Source of the DNA: Geodermatophilus bullaregiensis
GTDB taxonomy: Bacteria; Actinomycetota; Actinomycetes; Mycobacteriales; Geodermatophilaceae
Reading direction: 5' to 3'
DNA length: 64,000 bases
Assembly: GCF_016907675.1 (NCBI RefSeq)
Contig: NZ_JAFBCJ010000001.1
Coordinates: 558,001 to 622,000, forward strand
Under the pieces are notes generated by a model. The model was not told the DNA's origin. It saw nothing but the letters and a program-made list of their open reading frames with translations, and made no database searches. The first letter of the stretch is position 1, and each line of letters opens with the position of its first letter. A program made the position numbers and the translations under genes. Below are positions 1-9,768 of this stretch, one piece after another.

Positions 1-616
1 GGTGGTCCTCGGCCTCCCCGGTGAGGGTCACCGCGCCGTCCAGGCCGCGGTCGCTGGTCAGTGCGCGGCGCAGCAGCGTGCGGACGTCGTCGTCGGACAG
101 CGGCTGCAGGGCCAGCACCAGGCTGCGGGACAGCAGCGGGCTGACCACGGAGAAGAACGGGTTCTCGGTGGTGGCGGCGATCAGGCTGACGATCCGGTCC
201 TCGACCGCGGACAGCAGGCTGTCCTGCTGCGTCTTGGAGAACCGGTGCACCTCGTCGATGAACAGCACCGTGCGCCGGCCGGCGTAGGTCAGCTCGCGCT
301 TGGCGCTCGCGATGACCGCGCGGACCTCCTTGACCCCGGCGTCGAGCGCCGACAGCTGCACGAACTGGCGCTTGGTGGCCAGCGAGATGACGTGCGCGAG
401 CGTCGTCTTGCCGGTGCCGGGCGGGCCGTGGAGGACCAGCGACATCGGCTCGTCGCCCTCGACCAGCCGGCGCAGCGGCGCACGGGGGCCGAGCAGGTGC
501 GACTGGCCGACCACCTCGTCGAGCGAGCGGGGCCGCACGCGCACCGCCAGCGGCGCGCCCGGGTCGACGCCGGCGGGGCCGTCGTCCGGCGCCGGGTCGT
601 CGAACAGGCTGGTCAC
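1..616 (-). CDS. rarA: Replication-associated recombination protein A (RarA/MgsA), 3' part outside window
   Basis: AAA+ ATPase of the clamp-loader superfamily that acts at stalled replication forks (family knowledge). About 205 residues are visible from a GTG start; the rest lies beyond base 1. Walker A (GPPGTGKT) is near residues 64-71 and Walker B ([10 protein letters not shown]) near 116-125, followed by the sensor-1 region ATTENPFF typical of RarA and distinct from RuvB. The start was chosen because a TAGCGT -10-like element lies 8 bases upstream of the GTG, so the mRNA may be leaderless. The aldo/keto reductase gene diverges from it across only 36 bases. Identity is confident; the C-terminal tetramerisation domain cannot be seen here. 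Confidence 0.92.
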   Translation of the reverse strand, partial: MTSLFDDPAPDDGPAGVDPGAPLAVRVRPRSLDEVVGQSHLLGPRAPLRRLVEGDEPMSLVLHGPPGTGKTTLAHVISLATKRQFVQLSALDAGVKEVRAVIASAKRELTYAGRRTVLFIDEVHRFSKTQQDSLLSAVEDRIVSLIAATTENPFFSVVSPLLSRSLVLALQPLSDDDVRTLLRRALTSDRGLDGAVTLTGEAEDH

Positions 617-624
617 GCTTGCCG

Positions 625-630
625 ACGCTA
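625..630 (-). promoter_or_regulatory. Putative -10 element (TAGCGT) of leaderless rarA
   Basis: The minus-strand hexamer TAGCGT ends 8 bases before the rarA GTG, where transcription would begin at or next to the start codon. The same arrangement recurs before several other genes in the window. No clear -35 is visible. Confidence 0.45.
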
Positions 631-652
631 CCCGCGGGGCACGACACCTCCC

Positions 653-1510
653 GTGCAGCAGCGACGCATCGGGGACGTGCCCGTCAGTGCCATCGGTCTG
701 GGCGCGATGCCCCTCTCCAGCAAGACCGACCGACCCTCCCGGGAGGACGCGATCGCCACCGTGCACGCCGCGCTCGACGCCGGCGTGACGCTCGTCGACA
801 CCGCCGACGCCTACGCCCACGACGAGTCGGAGTTCGGCCACAACGAGTCGCTGGTGGCCGAGGCGCTGGCGGCCTACGGCGACGGTGCCCGCGACGTGCT
901 GGTGGCGACCAAGGGCGGGCACACGCGGCGCGGCAGCGACTGGCTGCTCGACGGGTCGCCGTCCCACCTGCGGCAGGCGTGCGAGGCCTCGCTGCGGCGG
1001 CTCGGCGTCGACTCGGTCGGGCTCTACCAGTTCCACCGGCCCGACCCGGACACGCCGTGGGAGGACTCGATGGGCGCGCTGCGGCAGCTCGCCGACGACG
1101 GCCTGGTGCAGATGGTCGGCGTCTCCAACGCCGACGTCGCGCAGATCGACGTCGCCCGGTCGATCGTCGGCCGGGCGCTGGTGAGCGTGCAGAACCAGTT
1201 CTCGCCGGGCTGGCGGTTCTCGGCCGACGAGGTGGCGCACTGCGCCGCGCACGGGCTGGCGTTCCTGCCGTGGAGCCCGTTCGGCGGGGTGAGCGCGGCC
1301 GGGTCGCTGCCGTCGACCGCGCCGGCCTTCGCGGAGGTGGCCGACGAGCTCGGCGTGTCGGTGTACCGGGTGACGCTGGCCTGGCACCTCGCGCAGGCCG
1401 ACGTCGTGGTGCCGATCCCGGGGGCGTCGCGGCCGGCGTCCATCCAGGACTCCGCCGCTGCCGCGGACCTGCAGCTGACCCCCGACCAGCTCTCCCGCCT
1501 GGACGCCTGA
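653..1510 (+). CDS. Aldo/keto reductase
   Basis: NAD(P)H-dependent oxidoreductase with a TIM-barrel fold; substrate unknown. The 285-residue product has the complete catalytic tetrad of the family: Asp49 and Tyr54 in DTADAY, Lys87 in VATKGG and His128 in YQFHRPD. The C-terminal cofactor-binding segment VPIPGASRP is also present. The GTG start at 653 directly precedes the conserved [15 protein letters not shown] strand; in-frame codons further upstream run into the rarA promoter region. It is divergent from rarA and convergent with the DUF559 gene, with 25 bases between stops. A second, unrelated-in-position aldo/keto reductase lies at 4394-5374. Confidence 0.85.
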   Translation: MQQRRIGDVPVSAIGLGAMPLSSKTDRPSREDAIATVHAALDAGVTLVDTADAYAHDESEFGHNESLVAEALAAYGDGARDVLVATKGGHTRRGSDWLLDGSPSHLRQACEASLRRLGVDSVGLYQFHRPDPDTPWEDSMGALRQLADDGLVQMVGVSNADVAQIDVARSIVGRALVSVQNQFSPGWRFSADEVAHCAAHGLAFLPWSPFGGVSAAGSLPSTAPAFAEVADELGVSVYRVTLAWHLAQADVVVPIPGASRPASIQDSAAAADLQLTPDQLSRLDA

Positions 1511-1535
1511 CACAGCTGCGTTGCCGTCGCGTCGG

Positions 1536-2414
1536 TCATCGGCTCGTCGGCCGCCATCCCCGGCTGAGCAGCGCCCGCCGCGTGCGCCCGACCACGGCGG
1601 CCGGACCCGCCAGGTGCCGTCCGGCGAACCGCAGCACCAGCCACCCGTCCGCGGCCATGAGCGAGTACCGGTCGACGTCCCGGCCGAACTGGCCGACGTC
1701 GGCGTGGTGCCGCCCCTCGTACTCGACGGCCACCCGGTACCGCGCGTAACCGAGGTCGGCGTGCGCGACGACCCGGCCCCGGCGGTCGAGGACCGGCACC
1801 TGCACCTCGGGCGCGGGCAGGTCGCCGGTGGTCAGCCAGTACCGCAGCAGGCTCTCCGGCCGGGACACGGCACCGGGCGACAGCAACCCCGCGCAGGTCC
1901 GGGCGCTGACCACACCGCGGACCCGACCGGCCCTGGTGAGACGCCGCTGCAGGGAGGCCGCGTCCAGGGCGCCCGCGCGGAGGAGTGCGTCCCCCGTCGC
2001 CACGAGCTCGGCCGGCGGGAGGCGGGCGGCGAGGTCGAGGAAGGTCTGGGCACCGGAGGTGACGCGCAGGCCGCCGGCCTCCACCACGTCCTCCGCGCGC
2101 AGGTCGCGGACGTGCACCGCGAGCCCGCGTCGCTGCGGGAGCACCGGCCGGGGCCGCAGGACGACCTCGACCTCAGGTGGAGGGTCAGTCCCCGCCCCGA
2201 GCAGGGCCGCTGCGGTGCCGAGGCCGAAGGCCGCGTCCGGTGGCAGCAGACGGGTCCAGGCACTGCAGCGGGTGGCCAGCCCGTCGTCCGCGGCCCGGGA
2301 GAGGTACAGGCCCCGCGTCAGCCGGTGCCCGTCGGCAGCCACCTGCCGGCGGCGCGCTCCGGCCCTCCGCGCCTGCACCCACGTGTAGACCAGCGGGAGT
2401 TCGACGTCGTCCAC
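1536..2414 (-). CDS. DUF559 / VSR-like endonuclease-domain protein with AbiEi-like N-terminus
   Basis: A 292-residue protein of a type common in multiple copies in actinobacteria. The N-terminal third ([16 protein letters not shown], then [11 protein letters not shown]) resembles the winged-helix antitoxin/AbiEi-like head found in these proteins. The C-terminal part (about residues 215-265) has the pattern of the very-short-patch-repair nuclease fold: an acidic strand [12 protein letters not shown], and ADGWLVLRF. Function is not established; it could be a nuclease or a transcriptional regulator. GTG start. It stands alone on the minus strand downstream of aspS, separated from it by the inverted repeat at 2509-2576. 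Confidence 0.7.
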   Translation of the reverse strand: MDDVELPLVYTWVQARRAGARRRQVAADGHRLTRGLYLSRAADDGLATRCSAWTRLLPPDAAFGLGTAAALLGAGTDPPPEVEVVLRPRPVLPQRRGLAVHVRDLRAEDVVEAGGLRVTSGAQTFLDLAARLPPAELVATGDALLRAGALDAASLQRRLTRAGRVRGVVSARTCAGLLSPGAVSRPESLLRYWLTTGDLPAPEVQVPVLDRRGRVVAHADLGYARYRVAVEYEGRHHADVGQFGRDVDRYSLMAADGWLVLRFAGRHLAGPAAVVGRTRRALLSRGWRPTSR

Positions 2415-2508
2415 GTCCGGGACCGTGCCGTCGACCCGGGCACCGGTCGGGCCGTGGCGGCCGGTTGTGGACGAGGCGACGCCTGTGGACCGACCGCCGC
2501 CTCGGAGA

Positions 2509-2576
2509 TGATCATCGGGTCCTTGCCGCTCGCGCCGGCGCGTCGGCGCGTGTCAGCGGTAACGACCCGATGATCA
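2509..2576. repeat. Long inverted repeat between aspS and the DUF559 gene
   Basis: Two 22-base arms at 2509-2530 and 2555-2576 are reverse complements with two mismatches; each contains TGATCATCGGGTC. The 24-base spacer is itself rich in alternating GCGC. The position just after the aspS stop (2603, minus strand) would allow it to act as an aspS terminator. The arms are AT-richer than the surroundings, unlike the other GC-rich terminators in this window, so it may instead be a dispersed palindromic element. No second full copy was found in the window. Confidence 0.8.
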
Positions 2577-2602
2577 ACTGGGCAGGCAGGCAGGCGACGC
2601 CC

Positions 2603-4360
2603 TCAGCCGGTCGGGTCGGTGGGGCCCGGCAGCGGCGGCTCGTCGGCCACCGTGTCGATGCCGGCCTCCTTGCGCTGCGCCTCGGTGATCGGCGTCGGCG
2701 CACCGGTCAGCGGGTCGTAGCCGGCACCGGTCTTGGGGAAGGAGATGACCTCGCGGATCGAGTCGACCCCGGCCAGCAGCGCGGTCAGCCGGTCCCAGCC
2801 CAGGGCGGCACCGGCGTGCGGCGGCGGGCCGTAGGCGAACGCCTCGAGGAAGAAGCCGAACCGCTCCCGGGCCTCCTCGCGCGACATCCCGAGGGTCTCG
2901 AACACCCGCTCCTGCAGCGCGGCGTCGTGGATGCGGACCGAGCCGCTCATCAGCTCGTTGCCGTTGCACACCAGGTCGTAGGCGTCCGACAGCGCCGCGC
3001 CCCTGTCCTCGGGGAACCGCTCCCGCCACTCCGGGGTGGGCGAGGTGAACGGGTGGTGCATGAAGGTCCAGTCGCCGTCCTCGGTCTGCTCGAACATCGG
3101 GAAGTCGACGACGAACAGGAAGGACCAGGAGCCGGGCTCGATGAGCTCCAGCCGCCGGGCGATCTCGTTGCGGGCCGCGCCGAGCAGCTCCTGCGAGGTC
3201 CGGCGGGTGCCCGCGGCGAAGAAGACGCAGTCCCCCGGCTGCGCGCCGACGGCCTGGACCAGGCCGGACCGCTCGGCCTCGGAGATGTTCTTGGCCACCG
3301 GCCCGCCGAGGGTGCCGTCCTCGGCGATGGTCACGTAGGCCAGCCCGCGCGAGCCCCGGGAGCGCGCCCAGTCCTGCCAGGCGTCGAACGCCCGCCGCGG
3401 CTGCGACCCGCCGCCGGGCATGACCACCGCGCCGACGTAGGGCGCCTGGAACACGCGGAACGGCGTGTCGGCGAAGTAGGAGGTCAGCTCGGTGAGCTCG
3501 ATGCCGAACCGCAGGTCGGGCTTGTCCGACCCGAACCGGTCCATCGCCTCGCGGTAGGTCATCCGCGGGATCTCGGGCACCTCGTAGGAGGCCAGCTCCC
3601 GCCACAGCGTGCCGACGACGTCCTCGGCGACGGCGAGCACGTCGTCGCGCTCGACGAAGCTCATCTCGAAGTCCAGCTGGGTGAACTCCGGCTGCCGGTC
3701 GGCGCGGAAGTCCTCGTCCCGGAAGCAGCGGGCGATCTGGTAGTAGCGCTCCAGGCCGCTGATCATCAGCAGCTGCTTGAACAGCTGCGGCGACTGCGGC
3801 AGCGCGTACCACTTCCCCGGCTGCAGCCGCACCGGGACGACGAAGTCGCGGGCCCCCTCGGGCGTCGAGCGGGTCAGCGTCGGCGTCTCCACCTCGACGA
3901 AGCCGTGCCGCGCCATGACCCCGCGGGCGATCCGGTTGACCTCGCTGCGCAGCCGCAGCACCCGGGCCGGGCCCTGCCGGCGCAGGTCGAGGTAGCGGTA
4001 CCGGTAGCGGACGTCGTCGGAGGCGGCGGCGTCGGTCTCGATCGGGAACGGCAGCGGCGCGGCGGTCGACAGCACGGTCAGCGCGGCCGCGGCCACCTCG
4101 ATCGCGCCGGTGGGCAGCTCGGGGTTCTCGTTGCCGGCCGGGCGCTGCCGGACCTCGCCGGTGACCTGCACGCAGAACTCGTTGCGGAGGGCGTGCGCCT
4201 CCTCCTCCCGGACGACGACCTGGACGTAGCCGGAGGCGTCGCGCAGGTCGACGAAGACGACGCCGCCGTGGTCGCGCCGGCGGGCCACCCAGCCGGCGAG
4301 GGTCACCGTGGAGCCGGCGTCGGAGGCGCGCAGGGTGCCGGCGTCATGGGTGCGGAGCAA
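2603..4360 (-). CDS. aspS: Aspartate--tRNA ligase
   Basis: Cytosolic class II aminoacyl-tRNA synthetase, 585 residues, the usual length for the bacterial type with an inserted GAD domain. An N-terminal OB-fold anticodon-binding domain begins at [15 protein letters not shown]. Class II motif 2 is seen in [16 protein letters not shown] and motif 3 in [13 protein letters not shown] near the C-terminus. Whether the enzyme is discriminating (Asp only) or also charges tRNA-Asn cannot be told here. ATG start. An aldo/keto reductase (4394-5374), hisS and a metallo-hydrolase follow upstream on the same strand, so the four may be co-transcribed with aspS last. Confidence 0.96.
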   Translation of the reverse strand: MLRTHDAGTLRASDAGSTVTLAGWVARRRDHGGVVFVDLRDASGYVQVVVREEEAHALRNEFCVQVTGEVRQRPAGNENPELPTGAIEVAAAALTVLSTAAPLPFPIETDAAASDDVRYRYRYLDLRRQGPARVLRLRSEVNRIARGVMARHGFVEVETPTLTRSTPEGARDFVVPVRLQPGKWYALPQSPQLFKQLLMISGLERYYQIARCFRDEDFRADRQPEFTQLDFEMSFVERDDVLAVAEDVVGTLWRELASYEVPEIPRMTYREAMDRFGSDKPDLRFGIELTELTSYFADTPFRVFQAPYVGAVVMPGGGSQPRRAFDAWQDWARSRGSRGLAYVTIAEDGTLGGPVAKNISEAERSGLVQAVGAQPGDCVFFAAGTRRTSQELLGAARNEIARRLELIEPGSWSFLFVVDFPMFEQTEDGDWTFMHHPFTSPTPEWRERFPEDRGAALSDAYDLVCNGNELMSGSVRIHDAALQERVFETLGMSREEARERFGFFLEAFAYGPPPHAGAALGWDRLTALLAGVDSIREVISFPKTGAGYDPLTGAPTPITEAQRKEAGIDTVADEPPLPGPTDPTG

Positions 4361-4393
4361 AGGAGGGCCTCTCGGGGTCGGGGGGTGGTCGGC

Positions 4394-5374
4394 TCACCAG
4401 CGGTCGTGCACGTGCTCGCGGATGCGCTCGTCGTAGAGCCGCTCGAGGTCGGCGAGCTCGGCGTCGGTCAGCGGCGGGAGGTCCGCGGCCGCGGCGTTGC
4501 CGCGGGCCTGCTCGACGGAGCGGGCACCGGGGATGACGCAGGTGACGCCGGGCTGCTGGATGACCCAGCGCAGCGCGACGGCGCTGGGCGTGCGGTCGCC
4601 GCAGATCGCCACGAACTCCCGCGCCGCGGCCACACCGACGTCGTAGGGCACGCCGGCGAAGGTCTCGCCGACGTCGAAGGCCTCGCCGTTGCGGTTGAAG
4701 TTCCGGTGGTCGTCGGCGGCGAACGTCGTCGACTCGGTGTACCTGCCCGACAGCAGGCCGCTGGCCAGCGGCACCCGCGCCAGGACCCCGACGCCGGCCG
4801 CGGCGGCCGCGGGCAGCAGCTCCTCCAGCGGCTTGCGGCGGAACACGTTGAGGATCACCTGGATCGTCTGCACGCCCGGGTGCTGCAGCGCGGTCAGCCC
4901 CTCGGCGACGGTCTCCACCGACACGCCGTAGGCCGCGATCGCGCCGTCCGCCACGAGGGAGTCCAGCGCGTCGTACACCCGCCGGTCCGAGTAGACGGCG
5001 GGCGGCGGGCAGTGCAGCTGCACGAGGTCGAGGGTGTCCACGCCGAGGTTGCGCCGCGACCGGTCGACCCAGGCCCGCAGGTCCTCCGGCGTGAAGGACG
5101 CCGCCTCGAAGGGGTCGGCGCGCCGGCCGGCCTTGGTCGCGACGAACGGCCGCGCGCCCCGGTCGGCCAGGGCCTTGCGGATCCGCTCCTCCGACCGCCC
5201 GTCGCCGTAGACGTCGGCGGTGTCGAGCAGCGTCACCCCGGAGTCCAGCGCCGCGGCGAGCACCTCGCCGGCGGTCTGCTCGTCGACGTCGCCCCAGTCC
5301 CCGCCCAGCTGCCACGTGCCCAGGCCGACGACGGAGACCTCCGCGCCGGTCCGCCCGAGGGGCCTCTGCTCCAT
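4394..5374 (-). CDS. Aldo/keto reductase
   Basis: 326-residue NAD(P)H-dependent oxidoreductase. The catalytic residues are Asp51 and Tyr56 in DTADVYGDG, Lys81 in VATKAGRR and His121 in VQLHCPP. The motif VIPGARS near the C-terminus binds the cofactor phosphate in this family. The ATG overlaps the hisS stop codon by one base, indicating translational coupling. Sequence style ([19 protein letters not shown]) matches the auxin-induced/YajO-like branch; substrate unknown. Its place between hisS and aspS looks like an operon passenger rather than a functional link. Confidence 0.88.
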   Translation of the reverse strand: MEQRPLGRTGAEVSVVGLGTWQLGGDWGDVDEQTAGEVLAAALDSGVTLLDTADVYGDGRSEERIRKALADRGARPFVATKAGRRADPFEAASFTPEDLRAWVDRSRRNLGVDTLDLVQLHCPPPAVYSDRRVYDALDSLVADGAIAAYGVSVETVAEGLTALQHPGVQTIQVILNVFRRKPLEELLPAAAAAGVGVLARVPLASGLLSGRYTESTTFAADDHRNFNRNGEAFDVGETFAGVPYDVGVAAAREFVAICGDRTPSAVALRWVIQQPGVTCVIPGARSVEQARGNAAAADLPPLTDAELADLERLYDERIREHVHDRW

Positions 5375-6636
5375 CAACCCGTCACCGCCGTCCGCAGCGC
5401 CTCGAACAGGTCGCCCACCGGGACGGCGCGCTGGTCCCCGGTGCGCAGGTCCTTGAGCTGGCCGACGCCCTCGGCCAGGTCGCGGTCGCCGACGACGACC
5501 GCGTGCGAGGCACCCGACCGCTCGGCGGCCCGCATCGCGCCCTTGAGCCCGCGGTCGCCGTAGACGGTGTCGGCCGCGATCCCGATCGCGCGCAGCCGCC
5601 CCACGAGCGTCACCGCCAGCCGCTTGGCCTCGGCGCCCAGCGGGACGACGAACGCCTGCACCCCGGCCGGGGCCGCGACGTCGAGCCCCTCGGCCTGCAC
5701 CGCCAGCAGCGTCCGGTCGACGCCGACGGCGTAGCCGATGCCGGAGACGTCGGGCCCGCCGAGTGCGGCCGAGAGGCCGTCGAAGCGGCCTCCGCCCCCG
5801 ATCGCCGACTGCGCGCCCAGGCCGCGGTGCACGACCTCGAACGTCGTCTTCGTGTAGTAGTCCAGCCCGCGCACCAGGCGGGGCGCCTCGGCCCAGGCGA
5901 CGCCGAGGTCGGTGAGGTGCTGGCGGACGGCGTCGTAGTGCGCCCTCGTCGAGTCCGAGAGGTGGTCGACCATCAGCGGGGCGTCGTCGAGCTGGGCCTG
6001 CACCTCCGGCCGCTTGTCGTCGAGCACGCGCAGCGGGTTGATCTCCGCGCGGCGCCGGGTCTCCTCGTCGAGGTCCAGCTCCGCCAGGTACTCGACCAGC
6101 AGCTCGCGGTACTGCGGCCGGCAGGTCGCGTCGCCCAGCGAGGTGAGCAGCAGTTCGAAGTCGGTCAGCCCGAGGTCGCGGTACCCCTGCACGCACAGCG
6201 CCACGACCTCGGCGTCCAGCGCCGGGTCGTCGACGCCGAGGGCCTCCATGTCGACCTGGGTGAAGTGCCGGTAGCGGCCGGCCTGCGGGCGCTCGTAGCG
6301 GAACGCCGAGCCGACCGTCCACAGCTTCACCGGCAGCGCGCCGGTGTGCAGCCGGTGCTCGATGAAGGCCCGCACCAGCCCGGCGGTGAGCTCCGGGCGC
6401 AGCGTCAGCGAGCGGCCGCCGCGGTCGTCGAAGGTGTACATCTCCTTCGTCACGACGTCGGTGGACTCCCCCACCCCGCGGCTGAAGACGGCGGTCTCCT
6501 CGAACACCGGCGTCTCGACGTAGCCGTACCCGGCCCGCCGCAGCGGCGCGGTGAGCGCGTCGCGGACGGCGAGGAAGCGCGCCGACTCCGGCGGCAGGAC
6601 GTCGAAGGTCCCCTTCGGCGCGGTCAGACCGCTCAC
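5374..6636 (-). CDS. hisS: Histidine--tRNA ligase
   Basis: Cytosolic class II aminoacyl-tRNA synthetase, 420 residues, normal for a bacterial HisRS. Motif 2 is seen in [18 protein letters not shown], the histidine-binding motif in [13 protein letters not shown], and motif 3 in [10 protein letters not shown]. The C-terminal anticodon-binding domain contains [18 protein letters not shown]. It overlaps the upstream metallo-hydrolase gene by four bases (ATGA) and the downstream aldo/keto reductase by one base. This hydrolase-hisS-aspS order is common in actinobacteria. Confidence 0.96.
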   Translation of the reverse strand: MSGLTAPKGTFDVLPPESARFLAVRDALTAPLRRAGYGYVETPVFEETAVFSRGVGESTDVVTKEMYTFDDRGGRSLTLRPELTAGLVRAFIEHRLHTGALPVKLWTVGSAFRYERPQAGRYRHFTQVDMEALGVDDPALDAEVVALCVQGYRDLGLTDFELLLTSLGDATCRPQYRELLVEYLAELDLDEETRRRAEINPLRVLDDKRPEVQAQLDDAPLMVDHLSDSTRAHYDAVRQHLTDLGVAWAEAPRLVRGLDYYTKTTFEVVHRGLGAQSAIGGGGRFDGLSAALGGPDVSGIGYAVGVDRTLLAVQAEGLDVAAPAGVQAFVVPLGAEAKRLAVTLVGRLRAIGIAADTVYGDRGLKGAMRAAERSGASHAVVVGDRDLAEGVGQLKDLRTGDQRAVPVGDLFEALRTAVTG

Positions 6637-7319
6637 AGCCCGCGCCCCCCCGGCGCCGCCGCGCCGGCCTCGGCGAGGTAGGGGTTGGTCGCCCGCTCCC
6701 GGCCGATCGTCGTCGCCGGGCCGTGGCCGGGCAGCACCACCGTCTCGTCGGCCAGCGGCAGGACGACGTCGCGCAGCGAGGTCAGCATCGCCTCCCAGGA
6801 GCCGCCGGGCAGGTCGACGCGGCCCACCGAGCCCGCGAAGAGCACGTCACCGGCCAGCAGCCCGGGCGCCTCGCCGAGGTCGAGGGAGAACACGACCGAG
6901 CCCCGCGTGTGCCCCGGCGCGTGCCGCACCGTCAGCTCCACCCCGGCCAGCGACAGGACGGCGCCGTCGTCGAGCGGGCGCACCTCCGACGGGTCGGGCA
7001 GCCGCACGCCGGTGATCAGCGGGGCCAGCGCCGGGCCGTGCCAGCGCGCGGGGTCGCTGAGCATGCCGAGGTCGTCCGGGTGCAGGTAGGCCGGGACGTC
7101 GTAGCCGTCGCACACCGGCAGGACGGAGAAGGTGTGGTCGAGGTGGCCGTGCGTCAGCACGACGGCGACGGGCTTGAGGCCGTCGTCGGCCAGCATCCGC
7201 GCCAGCGGCTCCACCGCGTCCATGCCCGGGTCGACCACGACGCACTCCGAGCGGGGCCCGGAGGCGACGGCGTAGCAGTTGGTGCCGAAGGCGCCGGCCG
7301 GGAACGAGCGGATGAGCAC
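6633..7319 (-). CDS. MBL-fold metallo-hydrolase (glyoxalase II-like)
   Basis: 228-residue zinc hydrolase of the metallo-beta-lactamase fold. The metal ligands are seen as THGHLDH (residues 56-62), HAPGHTRGS, the GDVLF aspartate, and a C-terminal PGHGP. The family includes hydroxyacylglutathione hydrolases; actinobacteria lack glutathione, so the natural substrate is unknown. The GTG start has a TAACCT hexamer 6 bases upstream and no Shine-Dalgarno sequence, suggesting a leaderless transcript that opens the hisS-aspS unit. Divergent from the cyclophilin gene at 7489. Confidence 0.88.
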   Translation of the reverse strand: MLIRSFPAGAFGTNCYAVASGPRSECVVVDPGMDAVEPLARMLADDGLKPVAVVLTHGHLDHTFSVLPVCDGYDVPAYLHPDDLGMLSDPARWHGPALAPLITGVRLPDPSEVRPLDDGAVLSLAGVELTVRHAPGHTRGSVVFSLDLGEAPGLLAGDVLFAGSVGRVDLPGGSWEAMLTSLRDVVLPLADETVVLPGHGPATTIGRERATNPYLAEAGAAAPGGRGL

Positions 7320-7325
7320 CCGTGC

Positions 7326-7331
7326 AGGTTA
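7326..7331 (-). promoter_or_regulatory. Putative -10 element (TAACCT) of the metallo-hydrolase/hisS unit
   Basis: TAACCT on the minus strand ends six bases before the GTG at 7319, placing transcription initiation at the start codon. No convincing -35 hexamer. Confidence 0.4.
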
Positions 7332-7488
7332 CGCGGGTGATCCTCGCGCCCCTCCGGTCCGGCGACCGGGGCCGCTCAGGGAGCGCACCTAGACTCGCGG
7401 CCGACCAGCGGGGCACCGCGGCGCGGCCGGGAGCCGCAGCGGCCCGACGCCCCGCCGAGCAGCCGTCCGTCCGAGGAGTGTCCGACCC

Positions 7489-8328
7489 GTGCCGACCAAC
7501 AAGCAGCGCCGGGTTGCCGCGCAGCGCCGCCTGCAGAAGCAGCTCGAGCGGCGTGCCGAGCTGGCCCGCAGGCGCCGCCGCAACCTGCTCGTCGTGGTGA
7601 CCGTCGTCGCCGTCGTGCTCGTGGCCGGGGCGGTGGCCCTGGTGGCCGGCCTCGGGGGCGAGGACGACCCGGGCGCCGACGCCGCCGCCAGCAGCAGCGC
7701 CGCGGCCACCGCCGCCCCGGCGACGACGAACGCCGACGGCACGGTCACCTGCACCTACGCGCCCGACACCTCGGGGAACACCGACCTGGTCGACGTCGGC
7801 ACGCCGCCCGACCCCGCCTCGACGCCGGCCACGGGCACCGTCCCGGTGCTGATGAGCACCAGCCAGGGCGACATCCCGCTCACCCTCGACCGCGCGAAGG
7901 CGCCGTGCGCCGCGGCCAGCTTCACCCACCTGGCCTCGCAGCAGTTCTTCGACGGGACGATCTGCCACCGCGAGGTCAACCAGCCCACCTTCGGCGTGCT
8001 GCAGTGCGGCGACCCGTCCGGCACCGGCTCCGGCGGCCCCTCCTACACCTACGCGGAGGAGGTCACGCCCGAGACCACCTACCCCCGCGGCACGATCGCC
8101 ATGGCCAACAGCGGGGCGCCCGGCTCCACCGCCAGCCAGTTCTTCCTCGTCTTCACCGACTCGCAGCTGCCGCCCGACTACACGGTCGTCGGCACGGTGG
8201 ACGAGACCGGGCTCGCGGTGCTCGACACGATCGCCGCGGCGGGCAACGACGGCTCCTTCGAGCCGAGCCCCGGCGGCGGTGCGCCGAACGTGCCGGTGAC
8301 CATCACCTCGATGACCGTCGTCGCGTGA
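7489..8328 (+). CDS. Membrane-anchored peptidyl-prolyl isomerase (cyclophilin)
   Basis: 279 residues. A highly basic N-terminus of about 30 residues is followed by one membrane helix (about 32-54), so the catalytic domain faces outside the membrane. The cyclophilin signatures are ICHREV (equivalent of the FHR segment, with Cys in place of Phe), GTIAMANSG and SQFFLVFTD. Four cysteines (TCTYAP, APCAA, ICHRE, LQCGD) are kept in the next gene's product, suggesting disulfides. GTG start, chosen for the GAGGAG Shine-Dalgarno 12 bases upstream. The stop overlaps the start of the paralogue at 8325, so the two are one transcript. Confidence 0.85.
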   Translation: MPTNKQRRVAAQRRLQKQLERRAELARRRRRNLLVVVTVVAVVLVAGAVALVAGLGGEDDPGADAAASSSAAATAAPATTNADGTVTCTYAPDTSGNTDLVDVGTPPDPASTPATGTVPVLMSTSQGDIPLTLDRAKAPCAAASFTHLASQQFFDGTICHREVNQPTFGVLQCGDPSGTGSGGPSYTYAEEVTPETTYPRGTIAMANSGAPGSTASQFFLVFTDSQLPPDYTVVGTVDETGLAVLDTIAAAGNDGSFEPSPGGGAPNVPVTITSMTVVA

Positions 8329-9044
8329 CCCGCCGGGCGTCGGCCGCCGCGCTGGCCGGGGTGCTGCTGTCGCTGGCCGCGTGCGGCGGCACCGCGGCCG
8401 GCCCGGCGGCCTCCGAGGGGGACGCCGCCGGGGACGCCGCGGCCGGCAGCGGCGGGCAGGCGGAGACGGCGACCTGCGACTGGGTGGCCGCCCGGTCGGG
8501 CAACCCCTACGCCGTGGAGGTCGCCCCGCCGCCGGAGGAGGTCCCCGCGGAGGGCACCGCGGCGCTGCGGGTGACCACCACGCTCGGCGAGCTCACGCTG
8601 ACCCTCGACCGGGCCGGTGCCCCCTGCGCGGCGGCGAGCACGCTGCACCTGGCCGAGGAGGGGTTCTTCGACGACTCCCCGTGCCACCGCGAGGTCGACA
8701 GCGAGGGCCTGCAGGTCCTGCAGTGCGGCGACCCCACCGGCACCGGCGCCGGCGGGCCGACCTACGCCTTCCCCACCGACGTCGACGGCTCGGAGACCTA
8801 CCGGCGCGGCACCGTCGCGATGGCCAACAGCGGGCAGGGCCTCGACGGCAGCCAGTTCTTCCTCGTCTGGGGCGACAGCCTGCTGCCGCCGGACTACACC
8901 GTCGTCGGCACGGTGGACGACGCCGGGCTGGCCGTCCTGGACGTCGTCGCGGCCAACGGCAACGACGGCTCGCTCGACCCCAGCCCCGGCGGCGGCGCAC
9001 CGACCGTCCCGGTGACGATCACCGCGGTGGTCCCGGTGGGCTGA
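8325..9044 (+). CDS. Lipoprotein peptidyl-prolyl isomerase (cyclophilin), paralogue of the preceding gene
   Basis: 239 residues beginning with a lipoprotein signal peptide; the lipobox LAAC places the lipidated cysteine at residue 20. The catalytic domain repeats that of the upstream gene: PCHREV, GTVAMANSG, SQFFLVWGD, and the same four cysteines and closing segment SPGGGAP. The GTG overlaps the upstream stop by four bases (GTGA). The pair appears to be a tandem duplication, one copy anchored by a transmembrane helix and the other by lipid, both likely folding proteins outside the membrane. Confidence 0.85.
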   Translation: MTRRASAAALAGVLLSLAACGGTAAGPAASEGDAAGDAAAGSGGQAETATCDWVAARSGNPYAVEVAPPPEEVPAEGTAALRVTTTLGELTLTLDRAGAPCAAASTLHLAEEGFFDDSPCHREVDSEGLQVLQCGDPTGTGAGGPTYAFPTDVDGSETYRRGTVAMANSGQGLDGSQFFLVWGDSLLPPDYTVVGTVDDAGLAVLDVVAANGNDGSLDPSPGGGAPTVPVTITAVVPVG

Positions 9045-9090
9045 GGGCCGCTCCGCTGGCCGGCGGTCCCGCCGGTGCAGACTGGGTGCG

Positions 9091-9762
9091 GTGTCCGCCG
9101 ACCCCGCTCCCGACCGCGCCGACCACCACGACCCCTACACCGGCTTCCCACCCGGCTTCTTCGCCCGCGACGACGAGCGGCCCGACGCCGACTTCTACGG
9201 CCCGCCGCGGCTGGTCACGCACATCGACGACGCCGCGACCGCCGCCGTCGGCGACCTGTACGCCGAGCTGGGCATCGACGGGTCGGCGCGCGCACCGCGC
9301 CGGGTGCTCGACCTGATGTCCTCCTGGGTCTCGCACTTCCGCACGCCGCCGGCCGAGCTCGTGGTGCTCGGCATGAACGCCGACGAGCTGGCCGCCAACC
9401 CGGCCGCCACCGAGCGGGTCGTGCACGACCTCAACGCCGACCCGCGGCTGCCGCTGCCCGACGACGACGTCGACGCCGCCGTCTGCTGCGTGTCGATCGA
9501 CTACCTGACCCGGCCGATCGAGGTGCTCGCCGAGGTCGGGCGGGTGCTGCGGCCGGGCGGGACGCTGGCCGTCACCTTCTCCGACCGCTGCTTCCCCACC
9601 AAGGCCGTCCGCGGCTGGCTGCTCACCGACGACGCCCAGCACGGCACGATCGTCGCCGAGCTGGTCCGCCGCACCGGCCGGTTCACCGAGCCGGTGGTCG
9701 AGCTGCGCACCGAGCCCGGCGTCGGCGACCCGCTCTACGCCGTGGTCGCCACCGCCCGCTGA
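9091..9762 (+). CDS. Class I SAM-dependent methyltransferase-like protein
   Basis: 223 residues. The SAM-binding strand VLDLMSSWVSHFR replaces the glycine-rich motif I with a serine/histidine version, followed by LGMNADEL (end of strand 2), LPLPDDDVDAAVCCVSIDYL (motif II region) and VLRPGGTLAVTFSDRCF (motif III). This variant is found in a family annotated only as methyltransferase or SAM-binding protein; the substrate is unknown. The GTG start is preceded by CAGACT at 7 bases, possibly a leaderless promoter, and has no Shine-Dalgarno sequence. Confidence 0.72.
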   Translation: MSADPAPDRADHHDPYTGFPPGFFARDDERPDADFYGPPRLVTHIDDAATAAVGDLYAELGIDGSARAPRRVLDLMSSWVSHFRTPPAELVVLGMNADELAANPAATERVVHDLNADPRLPLPDDDVDAAVCCVSIDYLTRPIEVLAEVGRVLRPGGTLAVTFSDRCFPTKAVRGWLLTDDAQHGTIVAELVRRTGRFTEPVVELRTEPGVGDPLYAVVATAR

Positions 9763-9768
9763 GCCGGC

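Noticed and set aside
2177..5563. Very long open frame on the plus strand opposite aspS and hisS
   Set aside because: It is antisense to three clearly recognisable genes; the translation is Arg/Gly/Pro/Val-rich without any domain, as expected for third-position GC bias.
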